Assembly (NCBI RefSeq): GCF_018403685.1 | Contig: NZ_BOVK01000032.1 | Span: forward strand, 1-64,000 | Length of the DNA: 64,000 nt | Direction of reading: 5' to 3' | DNA from: Xylanibacillus composti | GTDB taxonomy: Bacteria > Bacillota > Bacilli > Paenibacillales > K13 | Part shown: positions 38,787 to 47,991 of the stretch, in pieces | How the letters are laid out: each line of letters opens with the position of its first letter | Numbering within the stretch: position 1 is the stretch's first letter | The notes under the pieces: generated by a model | What the model saw: only the letters and a program-made list of their open reading frames with translations | Databases searched by the model: none | Told to the model about the DNA's origin: nothing | Translations under genes and position numbers: made by a program

Positions 38787-41231
38787 TTAATTTGCTACTA
38801 TATTCACCAGCTTGCCTTTTACCGCAATGACTTTCCTTACCGTCTTGCCCGCAAGCGCCGCCTTGACCTTCTCGGCTTCCATCGCGACACGCTCCATCTC
38901 TTCCTGCTCCATGCCGCTCGGGATTTGGATGCGGTCGACGATTTTGCCGCTAATCTGCACGACGATCTCCACCTCATTGTCCACTGTCATTGCCTCGTCA
39001 TAGGTCGGCCACGGCTCATACGTTATCGTATCGCGATGGCCCAGGCGGCTCCACAGTTCCTCGGCAATATGCGGCGCAAGAGGAGACAACAGCTGCACGA
39101 AATGCTCCATCGCTTGTTTCGGCAGCGTCTCCGCTTTGTAAGCTTCGTTAACAAAAATCATGAGCTGACTGATAGCAGTGTTGAAGCGCAGATGCTCGAA
39201 ATCATCGGTAACTTTCTTCACGGTACGATGCCACACGCGCTTGAACTCCTCCGTACCGCCCGCTTCCGCGATCTTCGGATTCATTTCGCCATTGTCGCCA
39301 ATGAACAACCGCCACACGCGGCTTAGGAAGCGATGCGTGCCTTCTACGCCGCTCGCATTCCACGGCTTGGTCGCCTCAAGCGGTCCCATGAACATCTCGT
39401 ACATGCGCAGCGTATCCGCGCCATACTCAGCAACAATCTCATCAGGATTAATGACATTGCCCCGGGATTTGCTCATCTTCTCCATGTTCTCGCCAAGGAT
39501 CATCCCCTGATTGACGAGCTTGTGGAAAGGCTCCTTCGTGGAGACAACTCCAAGATCATACAGCACCTTGTGCCAGAAACGGGCATAAAGCAGGTGCAGG
39601 ACAGCATGCTCGGCGCCGCCAATGTAGAGATCCACCGGCAGCCATTCCTTCTGCTTCTCCGGCGAACACAGCGCCTCATCATTATGCGGATCGATGAACC
39701 GCAAATAGTACCAGCAGCTGCCGGCCCACTGCGGCATCGTATTCGTTTCCCTCCTTGCCGGCTGGCCGGTCTCGGGATCTACGGTATTCACCCATTCGGT
39801 CACATTGGCCAGAGGCGATTCCCCTGTGCCGGAAGGCTTGATCTCGTCAACCTCCGGCAGCAAGAGCGGCAGCTGGTCCTCCGGCACAGGCTTCATCGTG
39901 CCGTCTTCCAGGTGAAGGATCGGGATCGGCTCTCCCCAGTACCGCTGGCGGCTGAACAGCCAGTCCCGCAGCCGGTAAGTAACCTTGCCCGCTCCTTTGC
40001 CGCTGCTCTCCAGCCATTCAATCATTTGGGCAATCGCCTGCTCATTGTTCAATCCATCCAGAAAGTCGGAACGAATATGCGGACCGTCTCCTGTATAGGC
40101 TTCCTTGTCCACATCGCCGCCCTCAATGACCTCGATGATCGGCAGCTCGAACTTCTTCGCAAATTCCCAATCCCGCTGGTCATGGCCGGGCACGGCCATA
40201 ATGGCGCCCGTTCCATAGCCTGCCAACACGTAATCGGCAATCCAGATTGGCAGCTTGGCGCCGTTGACCGGATTGACTGCATATGCGCCCGTAAACACAC
40301 CGCTTTTATCCTTGGCCAGATCTGTCCGCTCCAGATCGCTTTTGCGCGCCGCCTGTTCTTGATAGGCTGCAATAGCAGACCGCTGCCCGGAGGACGTAAT
40401 GCGCTCCACAAGCTCATGCTCCGGCGCAAGCACACAGTAAGTGGCGCCGAACAGTGTATCCGGCCGGGTCGTAAATACCGTTAATTCGCCGGCTTCTCCT
40501 GCTTCTGTCTCAATGGGGAAGCGCACTTCGGCTCCTTTGGATTTGCCGATCCAGTTGCGCTGCATATCCTTGATGCTCTCGGACCAATCCAGTTCCTCGA
40601 GGTCCTCCAGCAGCCGTTCCGCATATTCGGTAATTTTCAAGATCCATTGGCGCATCGGCTTGCGAATGACCGGATGGCCGCCCCGCTCGCTCTTGCCGTC
40701 TATGACTTCCTCGTTGGCGAGCACCGTGCCGAGTGCCGGACACCAGTTCACCGGAACCTCCGCTACATACGCAAGGCCTTTCTTGTAAAGCTGGAGGAAA
40801 ATCCACTGCGTCCACTTATAATACGCCGGATCCGTTGTGCTGATTTCCCTGTCCCAGTCATAGGAGAAGCCCAGCGACTTGATTTGGCGCCGGAAATTGT
40901 TGATATTTTTGACCGTAATGTCGCGCGGATGCTCGCCGGTATCCAGCGCATGCTGCTCTGCCGGAAGTCCAAACGCATCCCATCCCATCGGATGCAGCAC
41001 ATTGTAGCCGCGCATGCGCTTGTAACGGGATACGATGTCTGTTGCTGTGTACCCTTCGGGATGGCCGACGTGCAAGCCCGCGCCGGACGGATACGGAAAC
41101 ATATCCAGCGCGTAGAACTTCGGCTTGTCCGTACCTTCCTCTACGCGAAATGTTTTGTGCTCGTCCCAAAACGTTTGCCATTTCGGTTCTATTGTTTGCG
41201 GATCATAACTGTGTCCTTTCCCCTCTTGCAT
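38787..41231 (-). CDS. leuS: leucyl-tRNA synthetase
   Basis: LeuRS charges tRNA-Leu. The 814-residue class Ia synthetase has the HIGH motif as HVGH ([12 protein letters not shown]), the CP1 editing domain ([13 protein letters not shown]) and the signature KMSKS (EKMSKSRGN). The anticodon-binding and C-terminal domains have the expected length. ATG at 41231 follows AAAGGAGG. Expression should be controlled by the T-box at 41475-41756. Unusually, three palindromic repeats lie in the leader between the T-box terminator and the RBS. Confidence 0.99.
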   Translation of the reverse strand: MQEGKGHSYDPQTIEPKWQTFWDEHKTFRVEEGTDKPKFYALDMFPYPSGAGLHVGHPEGYTATDIVSRYKRMRGYNVLHPMGWDAFGLPAEQHALDTGEHPRDITVKNINNFRRQIKSLGFSYDWDREISTTDPAYYKWTQWIFLQLYKKGLAYVAEVPVNWCPALGTVLANEEVIDGKSERGGHPVIRKPMRQWILKITEYAERLLEDLEELDWSESIKDMQRNWIGKSKGAEVRFPIETEAGEAGELTVFTTRPDTLFGATYCVLAPEHELVERITSSGQRSAIAAYQEQAARKSDLERTDLAKDKSGVFTGAYAVNPVNGAKLPIWIADYVLAGYGTGAIMAVPGHDQRDWEFAKKFELPIIEVIEGGDVDKEAYTGDGPHIRSDFLDGLNNEQAIAQMIEWLESSGKGAGKVTYRLRDWLFSRQRYWGEPIPILHLEDGTMKPVPEDQLPLLLPEVDEIKPSGTGESPLANVTEWVNTVDPETGQPARRETNTMPQWAGSCWYYLRFIDPHNDEALCSPEKQKEWLPVDLYIGGAEHAVLHLLYARFWHKVLYDLGVVSTKEPFHKLVNQGMILGENMEKMSKSRGNVINPDEIVAEYGADTLRMYEMFMGPLEATKPWNASGVEGTHRFLSRVWRLFIGDNGEMNPKIAEAGGTEEFKRVWHRTVKKVTDDFEHLRFNTAISQLMIFVNEAYKAETLPKQAMEHFVQLLSPLAPHIAEELWSRLGHRDTITYEPWPTYDEAMTVDNEVEIVVQISGKIVDRIQIPSGMEQEEMERVAMEAEKVKAALAGKTVRKVIAVKGKLVNIVAN

Positions 41232-41252
41232 CGCATTATCCTCCTTTAATTA

Positions 41253-41432
41253 CCCACGAAAGTGAAGATGCGCTTCCGAAGCTTATTCCGATTACTTTCG
41301 CGGGGCCCGATTCTTACACCCACGAAAGCGAAGAGACCTCCGAAGCCTATTCCGATTACTTTCGCAGAGCCCGATTCTCCACCCGCGAAAGCGAAGCAGA
41401 TCTCCGAAGCCTATTCCGATTACTTTCGCGGG
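41253..41432. repeat. palindromic intergenic repeat, three tandem copies in the leuS leader
   Basis: Copies are at 41253-41304, 41319-41368 and 41382-41432 (periods 66 and 63 bp). Each has a left arm C3-R-CGAAAG-YGA, about 24-26 bp, and a right arm TTACTTTCGC-RGG. The spacer holds a smaller GAAGC/GCTTC palindrome. The joiner is GGCCCGATTCTTACA or a close variant. Right arm 2 is degenerate (CAGA for CGGG). The start of copy 1 is 22 bp from the leuS ATG. Confidence 0.88.
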
Positions 41433-41474
41433 GTCCCGAACATTGCACATCGGGAATGACGCATGCCCATTATG

Positions 41475-41756
41475 CAAAAAAACCTCACGCCGCTAGCTGC
41501 TATCGCTAGGGACGAGAGGTTGCATTCCCGTGGTACCACCCTAGTTGGCTTACTAGACCTGCCTGGTCATGGAAGCCCACTCAAATCCTTAACGCGGACA
41601 AAACGGCAAGCTGTGCTCCCTTGCCTCCGAGAGCATGTGCGTGCGGCTCTGAGGCGAGTTCACCGCGGCTGCTGACCGGCTTGCACCCGACGCCGGCTCT
41701 CTGAACAGCATATCCGAAGCTACTACTCCTCTTCTTTGCCTTTCGACATTCATATG
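41475..41756 (-). promoter_or_regulatory. T-box riboswitch (tRNA-Leu, specifier CTC) of leuS
   Basis: The leader carries the T-box sequence AGGGTGGTACCACG (41529-41542). It is followed by the terminator AACCTC...GAGGTTTTTTT (41475-41521). The stem I region has AGAGAGCCGG and GGTGAA-CTC-GCCTCAGAGC, which places a CTC leucine specifier at 41656-41658. In the family, uncharged tRNA pairs with the specifier and T-box and prevents termination, so leuS should be induced by leucine-tRNA shortage. Confidence 0.95.
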
Positions 41757-41762
41757 TAACCG

Positions 41763-41792
41763 ATTATAAAAAACTTCCATTCCCGCTGTCAA
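41763..41792 (-). promoter_or_regulatory. sigma-A promoter of leuS
   Basis: On the minus strand, TTGACA (41787-41792), 18 bp, TATAAT (41763-41768): consensus -35 and -10 directly before the T-box leader. Confidence 0.9.
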
Positions 41793-41808
41793 GATACGGG
41801 CTCCAAGA

Positions 41809-42573
41809 TCATTTGACCGCTGTGTAAAAGACTCGCTGCGCGTGCTCCTCCGGCGCTTCCATCGTGAAATCAGCATGGACCAGCACTTCGCCGAAACCTG
41901 CGTCGCGCAGCAGATCAACCACAACCTCCGGCTCATAGGTTCGCTGCCGGTGGATCTCATCGATCCGTTCATAGCGTACGTCCCCTTCACAACGGCGGAA
42001 GATCGTCAGCTGATGCTCCACCTGACAGCGCTCTTCATCGAACAGGCAAGCCCATAAATAGGCCAAGTCCGGCTCATTCCAGATAAAGGGCTGCTCCTCC
42101 GCATACGCCTGCAGCTGTCTGGGGTGGTGCAGATCGAACAGAAAGGTGCCGCCCGGCTTTAATGCCTCATAAGCGCAATGAAACGCCTGCTTCAACTCCT
42201 CCGGCTCCAGCAAGTAGTTCAGGCAGTCGCAAAACGAAATGACTGCATCCGTTGGCTCGGGCAGCCGCCAGTTCCGGGCGTCTTGCTGCTGCCACTCGCA
42301 AGTGCCGGTGACGCCGAACGGCTGTTGGCGGGCGGTTGCCTCCCATTTCCCTGCAGCCACCTGCAGCATTTCCTTCGACAGATCTAAGCCCGTCAGTTCA
42401 TAGCCTTTCAATGCCAGCGGGATCGTAATGTTGCCCGTTCCGCAGCCAATGTCGGCAATTCGCACCGGCTTGCCAAGCAGCTCCCACATCGCCTCAGCAT
42501 AACCGACCCACTGGTCGTACGGCATTTCTGCCATCAAACGGTCGTATACATAAGCGAATTGATTGTAGGCCAT
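41809..42573 (-). CDS. class I SAM-dependent methyltransferase, YqeM-like
   Basis: This is a putative small-molecule or protein methyltransferase, 254 residues. Motif I is IADIGCGTGNITIPLA, motif II GLDLSKEML, and LKPGGTFLFDLH follows. It starts MAYNQFAYVYDRLM, the typical opening of YqeM proteins. The substrate is unknown. It is the last gene of the yqeG-to-yqeM run, two bases after the cvfB stop, with its RBS (GGGAGGAA) inside cvfB. No clear terminator was found before the leuS promoter. Confidence 0.92.
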   Translation of the reverse strand: MAYNQFAYVYDRLMAEMPYDQWVGYAEAMWELLGKPVRIADIGCGTGNITIPLALKGYELTGLDLSKEMLQVAAGKWEATARQQPFGVTGTCEWQQQDARNWRLPEPTDAVISFCDCLNYLLEPEELKQAFHCAYEALKPGGTFLFDLHHPRQLQAYAEEQPFIWNEPDLAYLWACLFDEERCQVEHQLTIFRRCEGDVRYERIDEIHRQRTYEPEVVVDLLRDAGFGEVLVHADFTMEAPEEHAQRVFYTAVK

Positions 42574-42575
42574 AG

Positions 42576-43478
42576 CTATTCCTCCCGCTCAGCTGGCGCA
42601 TGGTGCTTCAGCTTAGTCCAGCTTCCTTCCTGGATCACAATACCGTCTTTCAGCAGTTTTCCAAGCGCACGCTTGAACGCTGATTTGCTGATCCCGAAGC
42701 GCTTCTGGATAATATCTGCGGGGGTTTCGTCTGAATAAGGCATCGCTCCGTTCGGCCGCTCCCGCAGTACGGCGAGCAGCTTCTCGGCATCTTCACTGCG
42801 GCTTTCCTGTTTAAGGGGACGCATGGACAAGTTCACACGGCCGTCATCGCGCACAAAAATCACGCGAAATTCCGCCTCTTCCCCCATGCGAAGCTTCCTT
42901 GTCCGTTCCGACTCATGGACGAATCCGAACGCGCCGAAGCCCAGCACGCCGGCATCCACCACCGCGAAATCTCCAATCTGCAAAGGCTTATACACCGTTG
43001 CTTTCAACGTTCGATTCTTCCAGTCTTCGGGAGCGCGCAACATGAGGGGCGCCAGTTCTTCCTCCCCCGCCGCCTTGGCCAGCAGCCTGCCCTGCTTGTC
43101 ATGTGACGGCACAATGAATACGTGATCGCCTACCTGGGGCCACAACTCCCTGAGCTCGGGAAGCTCCCTGACAGGCAAGAGCAAATGCCGGCTCAATCCC
43201 ATATCAAGAAAGCAGCCAAGGCGAGGGTGTATGTCCGCGACCTGCAGCCGCGATACCTTGCCCTCCTCGATGTAAGGCTGACGCATCGTTGCGGCCAATC
43301 GGTCTTCGCTGTCGTGGAACAGGAACACTTCAACCCGCTCGCCTGTCTTCACCTCGCCGAGTGCTTCACTGTAGTGCAGCAGCACGTCCGGCACATCGGG
43401 CAAAGTCAGGAAGTACCCGATAGGCGGCACTTCCCTGGCAACAATCATACTCGCCTTCATGCCTGCCCGGAGTCTCAT
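42576..43478 (-). CDS. S1 RNA-binding protein, CvfB family
   Basis: This is an RNA-binding protein of 300 residues with tandem S1-like domains and a C-terminal winged helix (KRFGISKSAFKRALGKLLK). The fold order matches CvfB/YitL, a conserved regulator of virulence and RNA turnover in staphylococci. LGCFLDMGLSRHLLLP is the most typical S1 stretch. The start ATG 43478 overlaps the rsfS stop as ATGA; an internal ATG at 43460 is an alternative. Its place inside the rsfS-yqeM run differs from B. subtilis, where yitL is elsewhere. Confidence 0.9.
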   Translation of the reverse strand: MRLRAGMKASMIVAREVPPIGYFLTLPDVPDVLLHYSEALGEVKTGERVEVFLFHDSEDRLAATMRQPYIEEGKVSRLQVADIHPRLGCFLDMGLSRHLLLPVRELPELRELWPQVGDHVFIVPSHDKQGRLLAKAAGEEELAPLMLRAPEDWKNRTLKATVYKPLQIGDFAVVDAGVLGFGAFGFVHESERTRKLRMGEEAEFRVIFVRDDGRVNLSMRPLKQESRSEDAEKLLAVLRERPNGAMPYSDETPADIIQKRFGISKSAFKRALGKLLKDGIVIQEGSWTKLKHHAPAEREE

Positions 43479-43819
43479 ACCGTTTCCACGGTGCGGGCAT
43501 CCGACCAGAGGCGTTCAATATTGTAAAATTGGCGGTCCTCCCGATGAAAGATGTGCACAATCACATCTCCGAAATCCATGAGCACCCATCTGCCGGTGTC
43601 GAACCCTTCCATGCCCCGCATGCGCCATCCCGCTTTTTCCGCCTGCTGCTTCACTTCCGTCGTGATCGACTGCACTTGAATATCCGAGTTGCCGTGACAT
43701 ATGACAAAGTAATCGGCAATCGTCGAAAGACCCTGCAGATCAAGCGCTACCGGGTCATGCCCCTTCTTCTCTTCAATGGCTTTCATAATAGTTTGCATCA
43801 ACTGTGCGGATTGCGTCAT
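43475..43819 (-). CDS. rsfS: ribosome silencing factor RsfS
   Basis: RsfS (YqeL) binds ribosomal protein L14 on the 50S subunit and blocks subunit joining when nutrients are low. The 114-residue protein shows the family core: ALDLQGLSTIADYFVICHGN, GMEGFDTGRWVLMDFGDVIVH and FHREDRQFYNIERLW. ATG at 43819 overlaps the yqeK stop by 4 bp, and its own stop overlaps the next gene by 4 bp, so the three are translationally coupled. Confidence 0.97.
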   Translation of the reverse strand: MTQSAQLMQTIMKAIEEKKGHDPVALDLQGLSTIADYFVICHGNSDIQVQSITTEVKQQAEKAGWRMRGMEGFDTGRWVLMDFGDVIVHIFHREDRQFYNIERLWSDARTVETV

Positions 43820-44421
43820 GAATGTCCTTCCTCCTTTTTTTCTTGCCGGGCTGCATCCAGTTCCTCCAACAAGCTGTTGCGCGCAAGTACGGTCATCGGG
43901 AAGATGGGTGCGCCTTGCTCGATCAACTGGCCGATCGTTCCTTCGAAGCCGGCTATCAGCGCAGCCTCCAGACTCCTTTCGGCCAATTCCCGAATTCGGT
44001 CAACACCCGGAAAGGCTCTGCCGGGCTCCATGTAATCGGCCAGGCAGACCACCTTGTCCAGCAAAGTCATTCCAGGCCGGCCTGATGTATGGTAACGAAT
44101 CGCGTCCAGGATCATGCTGTCCGTCACGCTGTATTGTCGCTCAGCTACTATGGCTCCTGCGGGAGCGTGCCAAAGCGGCTTGTCATACTGCAGCCATGGT
44201 TCCTGCTCCCCAGCGTCGACAAGCGTTTGGCGCTGCTTTTCAACAGGCCAATATTTTGCAACATCATGCAGGACAGCCGCCCACTCTGCTTGCACCGGAT
44301 CGGCTCCGTATTGCAGGGAGAGTCTGATCGCCGTGTCCCGCACGCCGATTGTATGCTGCCACCGCTTTTCCGGCATCTGGGCCCGTACGCTCTCCATGAC
44401 GGCTTGCAAATCAGGCTTCAT
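43816..44421 (-). CDS. yqeK: HD-domain bis(5'-nucleosyl)-tetraphosphatase, YqeK-type
   Basis: YqeK is a metal-dependent HD hydrolase that splits Ap4A symmetrically into two ADP. The 201-residue protein has His in RWQHTIGVRD, the HD pair in AAVLHDVAKYW, the RYHTSGRPGM histidine and CLADYMEPGR, which together make the di-iron/metal site. ATG at 44421 lies inside the end of nadD (11 bp overlap). The nadD-yqeK-rsfS order is conserved in Bacilli. Confidence 0.95.
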   Translation of the reverse strand: MKPDLQAVMESVRAQMPEKRWQHTIGVRDTAIRLSLQYGADPVQAEWAAVLHDVAKYWPVEKQRQTLVDAGEQEPWLQYDKPLWHAPAGAIVAERQYSVTDSMILDAIRYHTSGRPGMTLLDKVVCLADYMEPGRAFPGVDRIRELAERSLEAALIAGFEGTIGQLIEQGAPIFPMTVLARNSLLEELDAARQEKKEEGHS

Positions 44422-45004
44422 ACAATCTACGCTCCTTTATATAATCATAGACCGAATCCGGCACGAGGAAACGGACAGACCGCCCTTTTTTGCACAATGA
44501 TCGAACATAGGTTGACGACAGATCGATCGCCGGCATCTCCACCCAATCGATCTGCGACGCAAGATCCTTGGGGAGCGCGATTTGGCTTACTGCCGGAAAG
44601 CCGGGGCGATCCAGCGCCGCAAATCGCACATAACGGATCAGTTCGTTGATTCGTTGCCAAGCCGGCAGTATTTGTACCATATCCGCACCGATAATAAAGC
44701 TGAACTGATGTTCGGGATACAATTCCGTCAATGTCTTCATCGTGTCGGCCGTATACGAAATGCCGCCGCGCTTTATTTCTATATCCGTCACACGGATTCC
44801 GGCATAAGGGGCGATTGCCCTTTCCAGCATGGCCAAGCGGTCGGCTGCCGGCGCGGCATCGCCGGCTTGGCGCTTATGCGGCGGAACGAAGGCCGGCATC
44901 AGCCACACTTCATCCAGTCTCAGCTCTTCCCTCGCCCTTTCAGCAGCGATGAGATGACCGAGGTGTACAGGATCGAAGCTGCCGCCAAGGATTCCGATTC
45001 TCAT
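44411..45004 (-). CDS. nadD: nicotinate-nucleotide adenylyltransferase
   Basis: NadD adenylates nicotinate mononucleotide to deamido-NAD, an essential step of NAD synthesis. The 197-residue protein starts RIGILGGSFDPVHLGH, with the HxGH nucleotidyltransferase motif at His14-Leu-Gly-His17. FIIGADMVQ and the second motif SSTYVRS near the C-terminus bind the nucleotide. ATG at 45004 overlaps the yhbY stop by 4 bp. Confidence 0.97.
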   Translation of the reverse strand: MRIGILGGSFDPVHLGHLIAAERAREELRLDEVWLMPAFVPPHKRQAGDAAPAADRLAMLERAIAPYAGIRVTDIEIKRGGISYTADTMKTLTELYPEHQFSFIIGADMVQILPAWQRINELIRYVRFAALDRPGFPAVSQIALPKDLASQIDWVEMPAIDLSSTYVRSLCKKGRSVRFLVPDSVYDYIKERRLYEA

Positions 45005-45300
45005 GGCATGCCCACCAGATCGATCTGCTTGTGATCTTTGGATTCTTTGTACAGCACAATGACCTTGCCTATGACCTGCACCAGCTCTGCGCCAGCTTTC
45101 TCCGCAATTTCGGCCGCTACCTCATGGCGCTCTTCCATGCAGTTCGGCAGCACGCTGATCTTCATCAATTCCCGCTTTTCTATCGCTTCTTGCACATGGC
45201 GGATTAAATGGTCATTGACGCCTCCCTTGCCTACCTGGAAGATCGGGTCCAAATGATGGGCGAGTGCGCGAAGATAGCGCTTTTGTTTCCCTGTCAGCAA
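45001..45300 (-). CDS. yhbY: ribosome assembly RNA-binding protein YhbY
   Basis: YhbY (YqeI) is a CRM-domain protein that associates with pre-50S particles. Translation most likely starts at TTG 45300, giving 99 residues beginning (M)LTGKQKRYLRALAHHL, the usual family N-terminus, with GAGGTGA just upstream. It contains the CRM signature VGKGGVND and a basic surface. Longer in-frame starts (GTG 45309, or 45354) would run into aroE and lack homology. The gap to the aroE stop is 10 bp. Confidence 0.95.
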   Translation of the reverse strand: MLTGKQKRYLRALAHHLDPIFQVGKGGVNDHLIRHVQEAIEKRELMKISVLPNCMEERHEVAAEIAEKAGAELVQVIGKVIVLYKESKDHKQIDLVGMP

Positions 45301-45310
45301 TGATTTCACC

Positions 45311-46183
45311 TCACTTTTCAAAGGACTGCAATACCGCGCTCCGCATCTCCGCAACAGGAGCTGTCATACCTGTCCAATATTCGAATGCATACGCACCTTG
45401 ATACACGAACATCCCGAGCCCCCCGTGGATCGTGCGGCCAAGCCGCTTGGCTTCCTGCAGAAACCGGGTTTCCAGCGGGTTGTAAATAAGATCGCTGAAC
45501 ACTTCCGCATCCGGCCAACAAGCAGGATCTGCCGGCCATTCATCCTCATTCGGGTGCATGCCGATCGGCGTAGTGTTGATGATTAGATCGTAAGAAAATT
45601 GCCTGCAGCTTGACCAGGGAACGCTGTCAACCGTCCCGTAATCCTTAAGAGCCGCTGCCAGCTCCAAGGCTTTTTGTTCTGTTCGATTGGCAATCGCTAC
45701 AGAAGCCGGGTGCTCCCTTAGCAGCGCATATACGACTCCTCTGGCCGCTCCCCCTGCGCCAAGCACCAATATGCGCTTGCTCTTTAAGGAAACGCCCGTC
45801 TCTTGCTTCAGGGAGCGTACGTAACCGATGCCATCCGTATTATACCCGATTAATCTGCCATTCTTGTTCACAATCGTATTGACAGCGCCGATCACGCGCG
45901 CAGCCTCATCGATCTCGTCCAGGTGGCCCATCACGGCAACCTTGTGCGGAATGGTGACATTCGCTCCGCCGAATCCCAATGAACGAATGCCTGCCAATGC
46001 GTCGCCAATCCGTTCGGGAGCTACGTCAAATGCCGCATAAGCCGCATGGACTCCCGCTGTCTGGAAAGCGCGGTTCAGCATAATGGGCGATTTGGACTGC
46101 CGAACCGGATGGCCAAGCACACCATAGATGACCGTATCGCTATTAAGCCGAGCATTCCCAAGCCCCTCTAGTCCGCTCAACAT
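45311..46183 (-). CDS. aroE: shikimate dehydrogenase
   Basis: AroE reduces 3-dehydroshikimate to shikimate with NADPH. The 290-residue protein has the substrate-binding SKSP (HPVRQSKSPIMLN), the catalytic Lys in NVTIPHKVAVM, VNTIVNKNGRLIGYNTDG and the NADPH loop LVLGAGGAARGV followed by NRT. ATG at 46183 follows GGGAGGAG. It keeps the conserved place between yqeH and yhbY. Confidence 0.97.
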   Translation of the reverse strand: MLSGLEGLGNARLNSDTVIYGVLGHPVRQSKSPIMLNRAFQTAGVHAAYAAFDVAPERIGDALAGIRSLGFGGANVTIPHKVAVMGHLDEIDEAARVIGAVNTIVNKNGRLIGYNTDGIGYVRSLKQETGVSLKSKRILVLGAGGAARGVVYALLREHPASVAIANRTEQKALELAAALKDYGTVDSVPWSSCRQFSYDLIINTTPIGMHPNEDEWPADPACWPDAEVFSDLIYNPLETRFLQEAKRLGRTIHGGLGMFVYQGAYAFEYWTGMTAPVAEMRSAVLQSFEK

Positions 46184-46200
46184 GAAACTCCTCCCTGTCT

Positions 46201-47328
46201 CTATATCAATCGGTCGCGAACCGCGTACTTAACCCCTTCCGGAAGATGAAGGGACAATTCCGCTCCGCTTTCTCCGTTTACCGCTATCCATCCCAATCCA
46301 GACACATAGACATCCGCTTTTTTCCCCTTCGGTATGAACAGACGATGCCTTGCGAGAGGAGGCAGCTCGTTCCATTCTTCCGAATCCGGCGGAGATAACA
46401 AGCCGCCTTTGTGTTCGGCATACAGGGCATCCGCCTTTTCCAGCTTCGTTCGATGCACCTTGATGCTGTTCGAAACATAACAGGTGAACGATTGCGGTTC
46501 GCCCTGAACAAAATCGAATCTGGCCAAAGCGCCGAAGAACAACGTCTGCTTCTCCTGCAGCTGATAAACGAGAGGCTTCACCGGCTTATCCGGCATTAAC
46601 TTGCTCAGAACTCGCTTCGGCACGACTTCGGTAAGCCTGTGCGGATACACAATGCCCGGCGTATCGATTACAGCTTTGCCGTCCTCCAGCGGAATCCGGA
46701 CCGCATCGAGTGTCGTGCCCGGAATAGGCGAGGTCGTAAGCTCTGCATCCATGTCGCTGTAATCGCGAATGAGCCGATTGATCAATGTGGATTTGCCGAC
46801 ATTGGTTGCGCCGACTACATAAACATCCCGTCCTTTTCGCAGCTGGTCGATGCGCTCGACTACACGCTCAAAGCCCACATTCCGCTTGGCGCTGCACAGC
46901 GCGACACCTTCCACCTTCAATCCTTGCGCTTTCGCCTGCTGCTGCACCCAATTCAATATCCGGTTCCAGTTCAATCCCTTCGGCAGCAAATCCATCTTGT
47001 TAGCGACCAGCAGCACCGGATTGCGGCCGATAAAGCGGTGAAGCCCGGAGATTAAGCTGCCTTCAAAATCAAAAATATCTGCGATTGCTACAACCAGGCT
47101 GTCTGTATCCGCTATGGAGGACAGCAGTTGTACAAAAGCGTTCTGGTCTACCGTAACGGTCGAGATTTCATTGTAATGACGGATGCGAAAGCAGCGCTTG
47201 CAAATCGCTGTTTCCGCTTTCAAGGCCGAAGCAGGAACAAAGCCGGGCTTCGCAGTGTCCCCGCTTTGCAATGCGGCGCCGCAGCCAAAGCAGCGCTTGC
47301 TGTCGTTATTTATGTCTGCCGCTGTCAT
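46201..47328 (-). CDS. yqeH: ribosome biogenesis GTPase YqeH
   Basis: YqeH is a circularly permuted GTPase needed for 30S assembly. The 375-residue protein begins with a zinc-finger (CFGCG near 13-17, CKRC near 43-46). The GTPase motifs come in permuted order: NKMD (G4), a CSAK-type G5, then GATNVGKST (G1), the T of IPGTT (G2) and DTPG (G3). A C-terminal RNA-binding region follows. ATG overlaps the yqeG stop by 4 bp. Confidence 0.97.
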   Translation of the reverse strand: MTAADINNDSKRCFGCGAALQSGDTAKPGFVPASALKAETAICKRCFRIRHYNEISTVTVDQNAFVQLLSSIADTDSLVVAIADIFDFEGSLISGLHRFIGRNPVLLVANKMDLLPKGLNWNRILNWVQQQAKAQGLKVEGVALCSAKRNVGFERVVERIDQLRKGRDVYVVGATNVGKSTLINRLIRDYSDMDAELTTSPIPGTTLDAVRIPLEDGKAVIDTPGIVYPHRLTEVVPKRVLSKLMPDKPVKPLVYQLQEKQTLFFGALARFDFVQGEPQSFTCYVSNSIKVHRTKLEKADALYAEHKGGLLSPPDSEEWNELPPLARHRLFIPKGKKADVYVSGLGWIAVNGESGAELSLHLPEGVKYAVRDRLI

Positions 47329-47852
47329 CGCTTCTCCTCCTTGAACATATGATGGCCCTGCTTTTTCAGCCGCGACACGGCGATCTTCTCCAGTCTGCGA
47401 TTGAACCTTGTAAAGATGCCCTCGCCCGCAAGCGATACAGGCTTCACCAGAACCGTATGCATGCCCAGCCGGTTGCCGCCCAATACATCAGTCAGCATTT
47501 GGTCCCCGACTACGACCGTCTCAGCCGTGTCCGTTTGCAGCGCCTGCATTGCCTGAACGAACGCTCTGGCAGACGGCTTGCGGGCGCTGTGCAGGAACGG
47601 CACATTCAGCGGCTCCGCAAACGCAGAAACACGCGTCCGGTTATTGTTGGAGACAATCGCCACTTTCCAGCCGCGCTCGCGAATACTCTTTAGCCAAGCA
47701 ACCAGTTCAGGCGTAGCCAGCGGGTCCTCGGCGCCCACTAATGTATTGTCCAAATCCGTTATAATTCCACGTTTCCCCTGCAGCCATAGCCGGTCCAGAT
47801 CAATCTGATAGATGGATTCGACCATTTCCTTCGGTACAAGCTTATTCAGCAA
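47325..47852 (-). CDS. yqeG: HAD-superfamily phosphatase, YqeG family
   Basis: This is a HAD IIIA phosphatase of unknown substrate, 175 residues. The nucleophile motif is DLDNTL (ITDLDNTLVG), motif II is the serine in IVSNNN and the distal acidic motif is VVGDQMLTDV. It starts with TTG at 47852, preceded by GAGGTGA. It is the first gene of the yqeG-yqeH-aroE-yhbY-nadD-yqeK-rsfS-cvfB-yqeM operon. I do not see a clear consensus promoter in the roughly 65 bp before it. Confidence 0.95.
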   Translation of the reverse strand: MLNKLVPKEMVESIYQIDLDRLWLQGKRGIITDLDNTLVGAEDPLATPELVAWLKSIRERGWKVAIVSNNNRTRVSAFAEPLNVPFLHSARKPSARAFVQAMQALQTDTAETVVVGDQMLTDVLGGNRLGMHTVLVKPVSLAGEGIFTRFNRRLEKIAVSRLKKQGHHMFKEEKR

Positions 47853-47915
47853 TATCCGTTCACCTCAGAAGTGTTTTCATGGAACAAACTATACCACATC
47901 CCACCATTTTGTTGC

Positions 47916-47973
47916 AAAAAACAAAAACCCGCTGCTGCCGGGACAACAAGGTTGTTCCCCGGCCGCAGACGGG
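47916..47973 (-). terminator. terminator of the transglutaminase operon
   Basis: On the minus strand CCCGTCTGC..CCGGGGAACAA pairs with TTGTCCCGG..GCAGCGGG, followed by TTTTTGTTTTTTG, just past the transglutaminase stop. Confidence 0.9.
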
Positions 47974-47991
47974 TGGATGAACACTGTGCGG

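Noticed and set aside
41253-41432. Possible CRISPR-like array (regular 63-66 bp spacing)
   Set aside because: The units differ between copies and the 'spacers' are themselves similar palindromic sequence. There are only three units, and the same unit occurs at two other loci. No cas genes are seen.
41042-41509. 155-codon plus-strand frame through the repeats with periodic THESE-like peptides
   Set aside because: It merely translates the tandem repeats and the antisense start of leuS, and it crosses the T-box leader.
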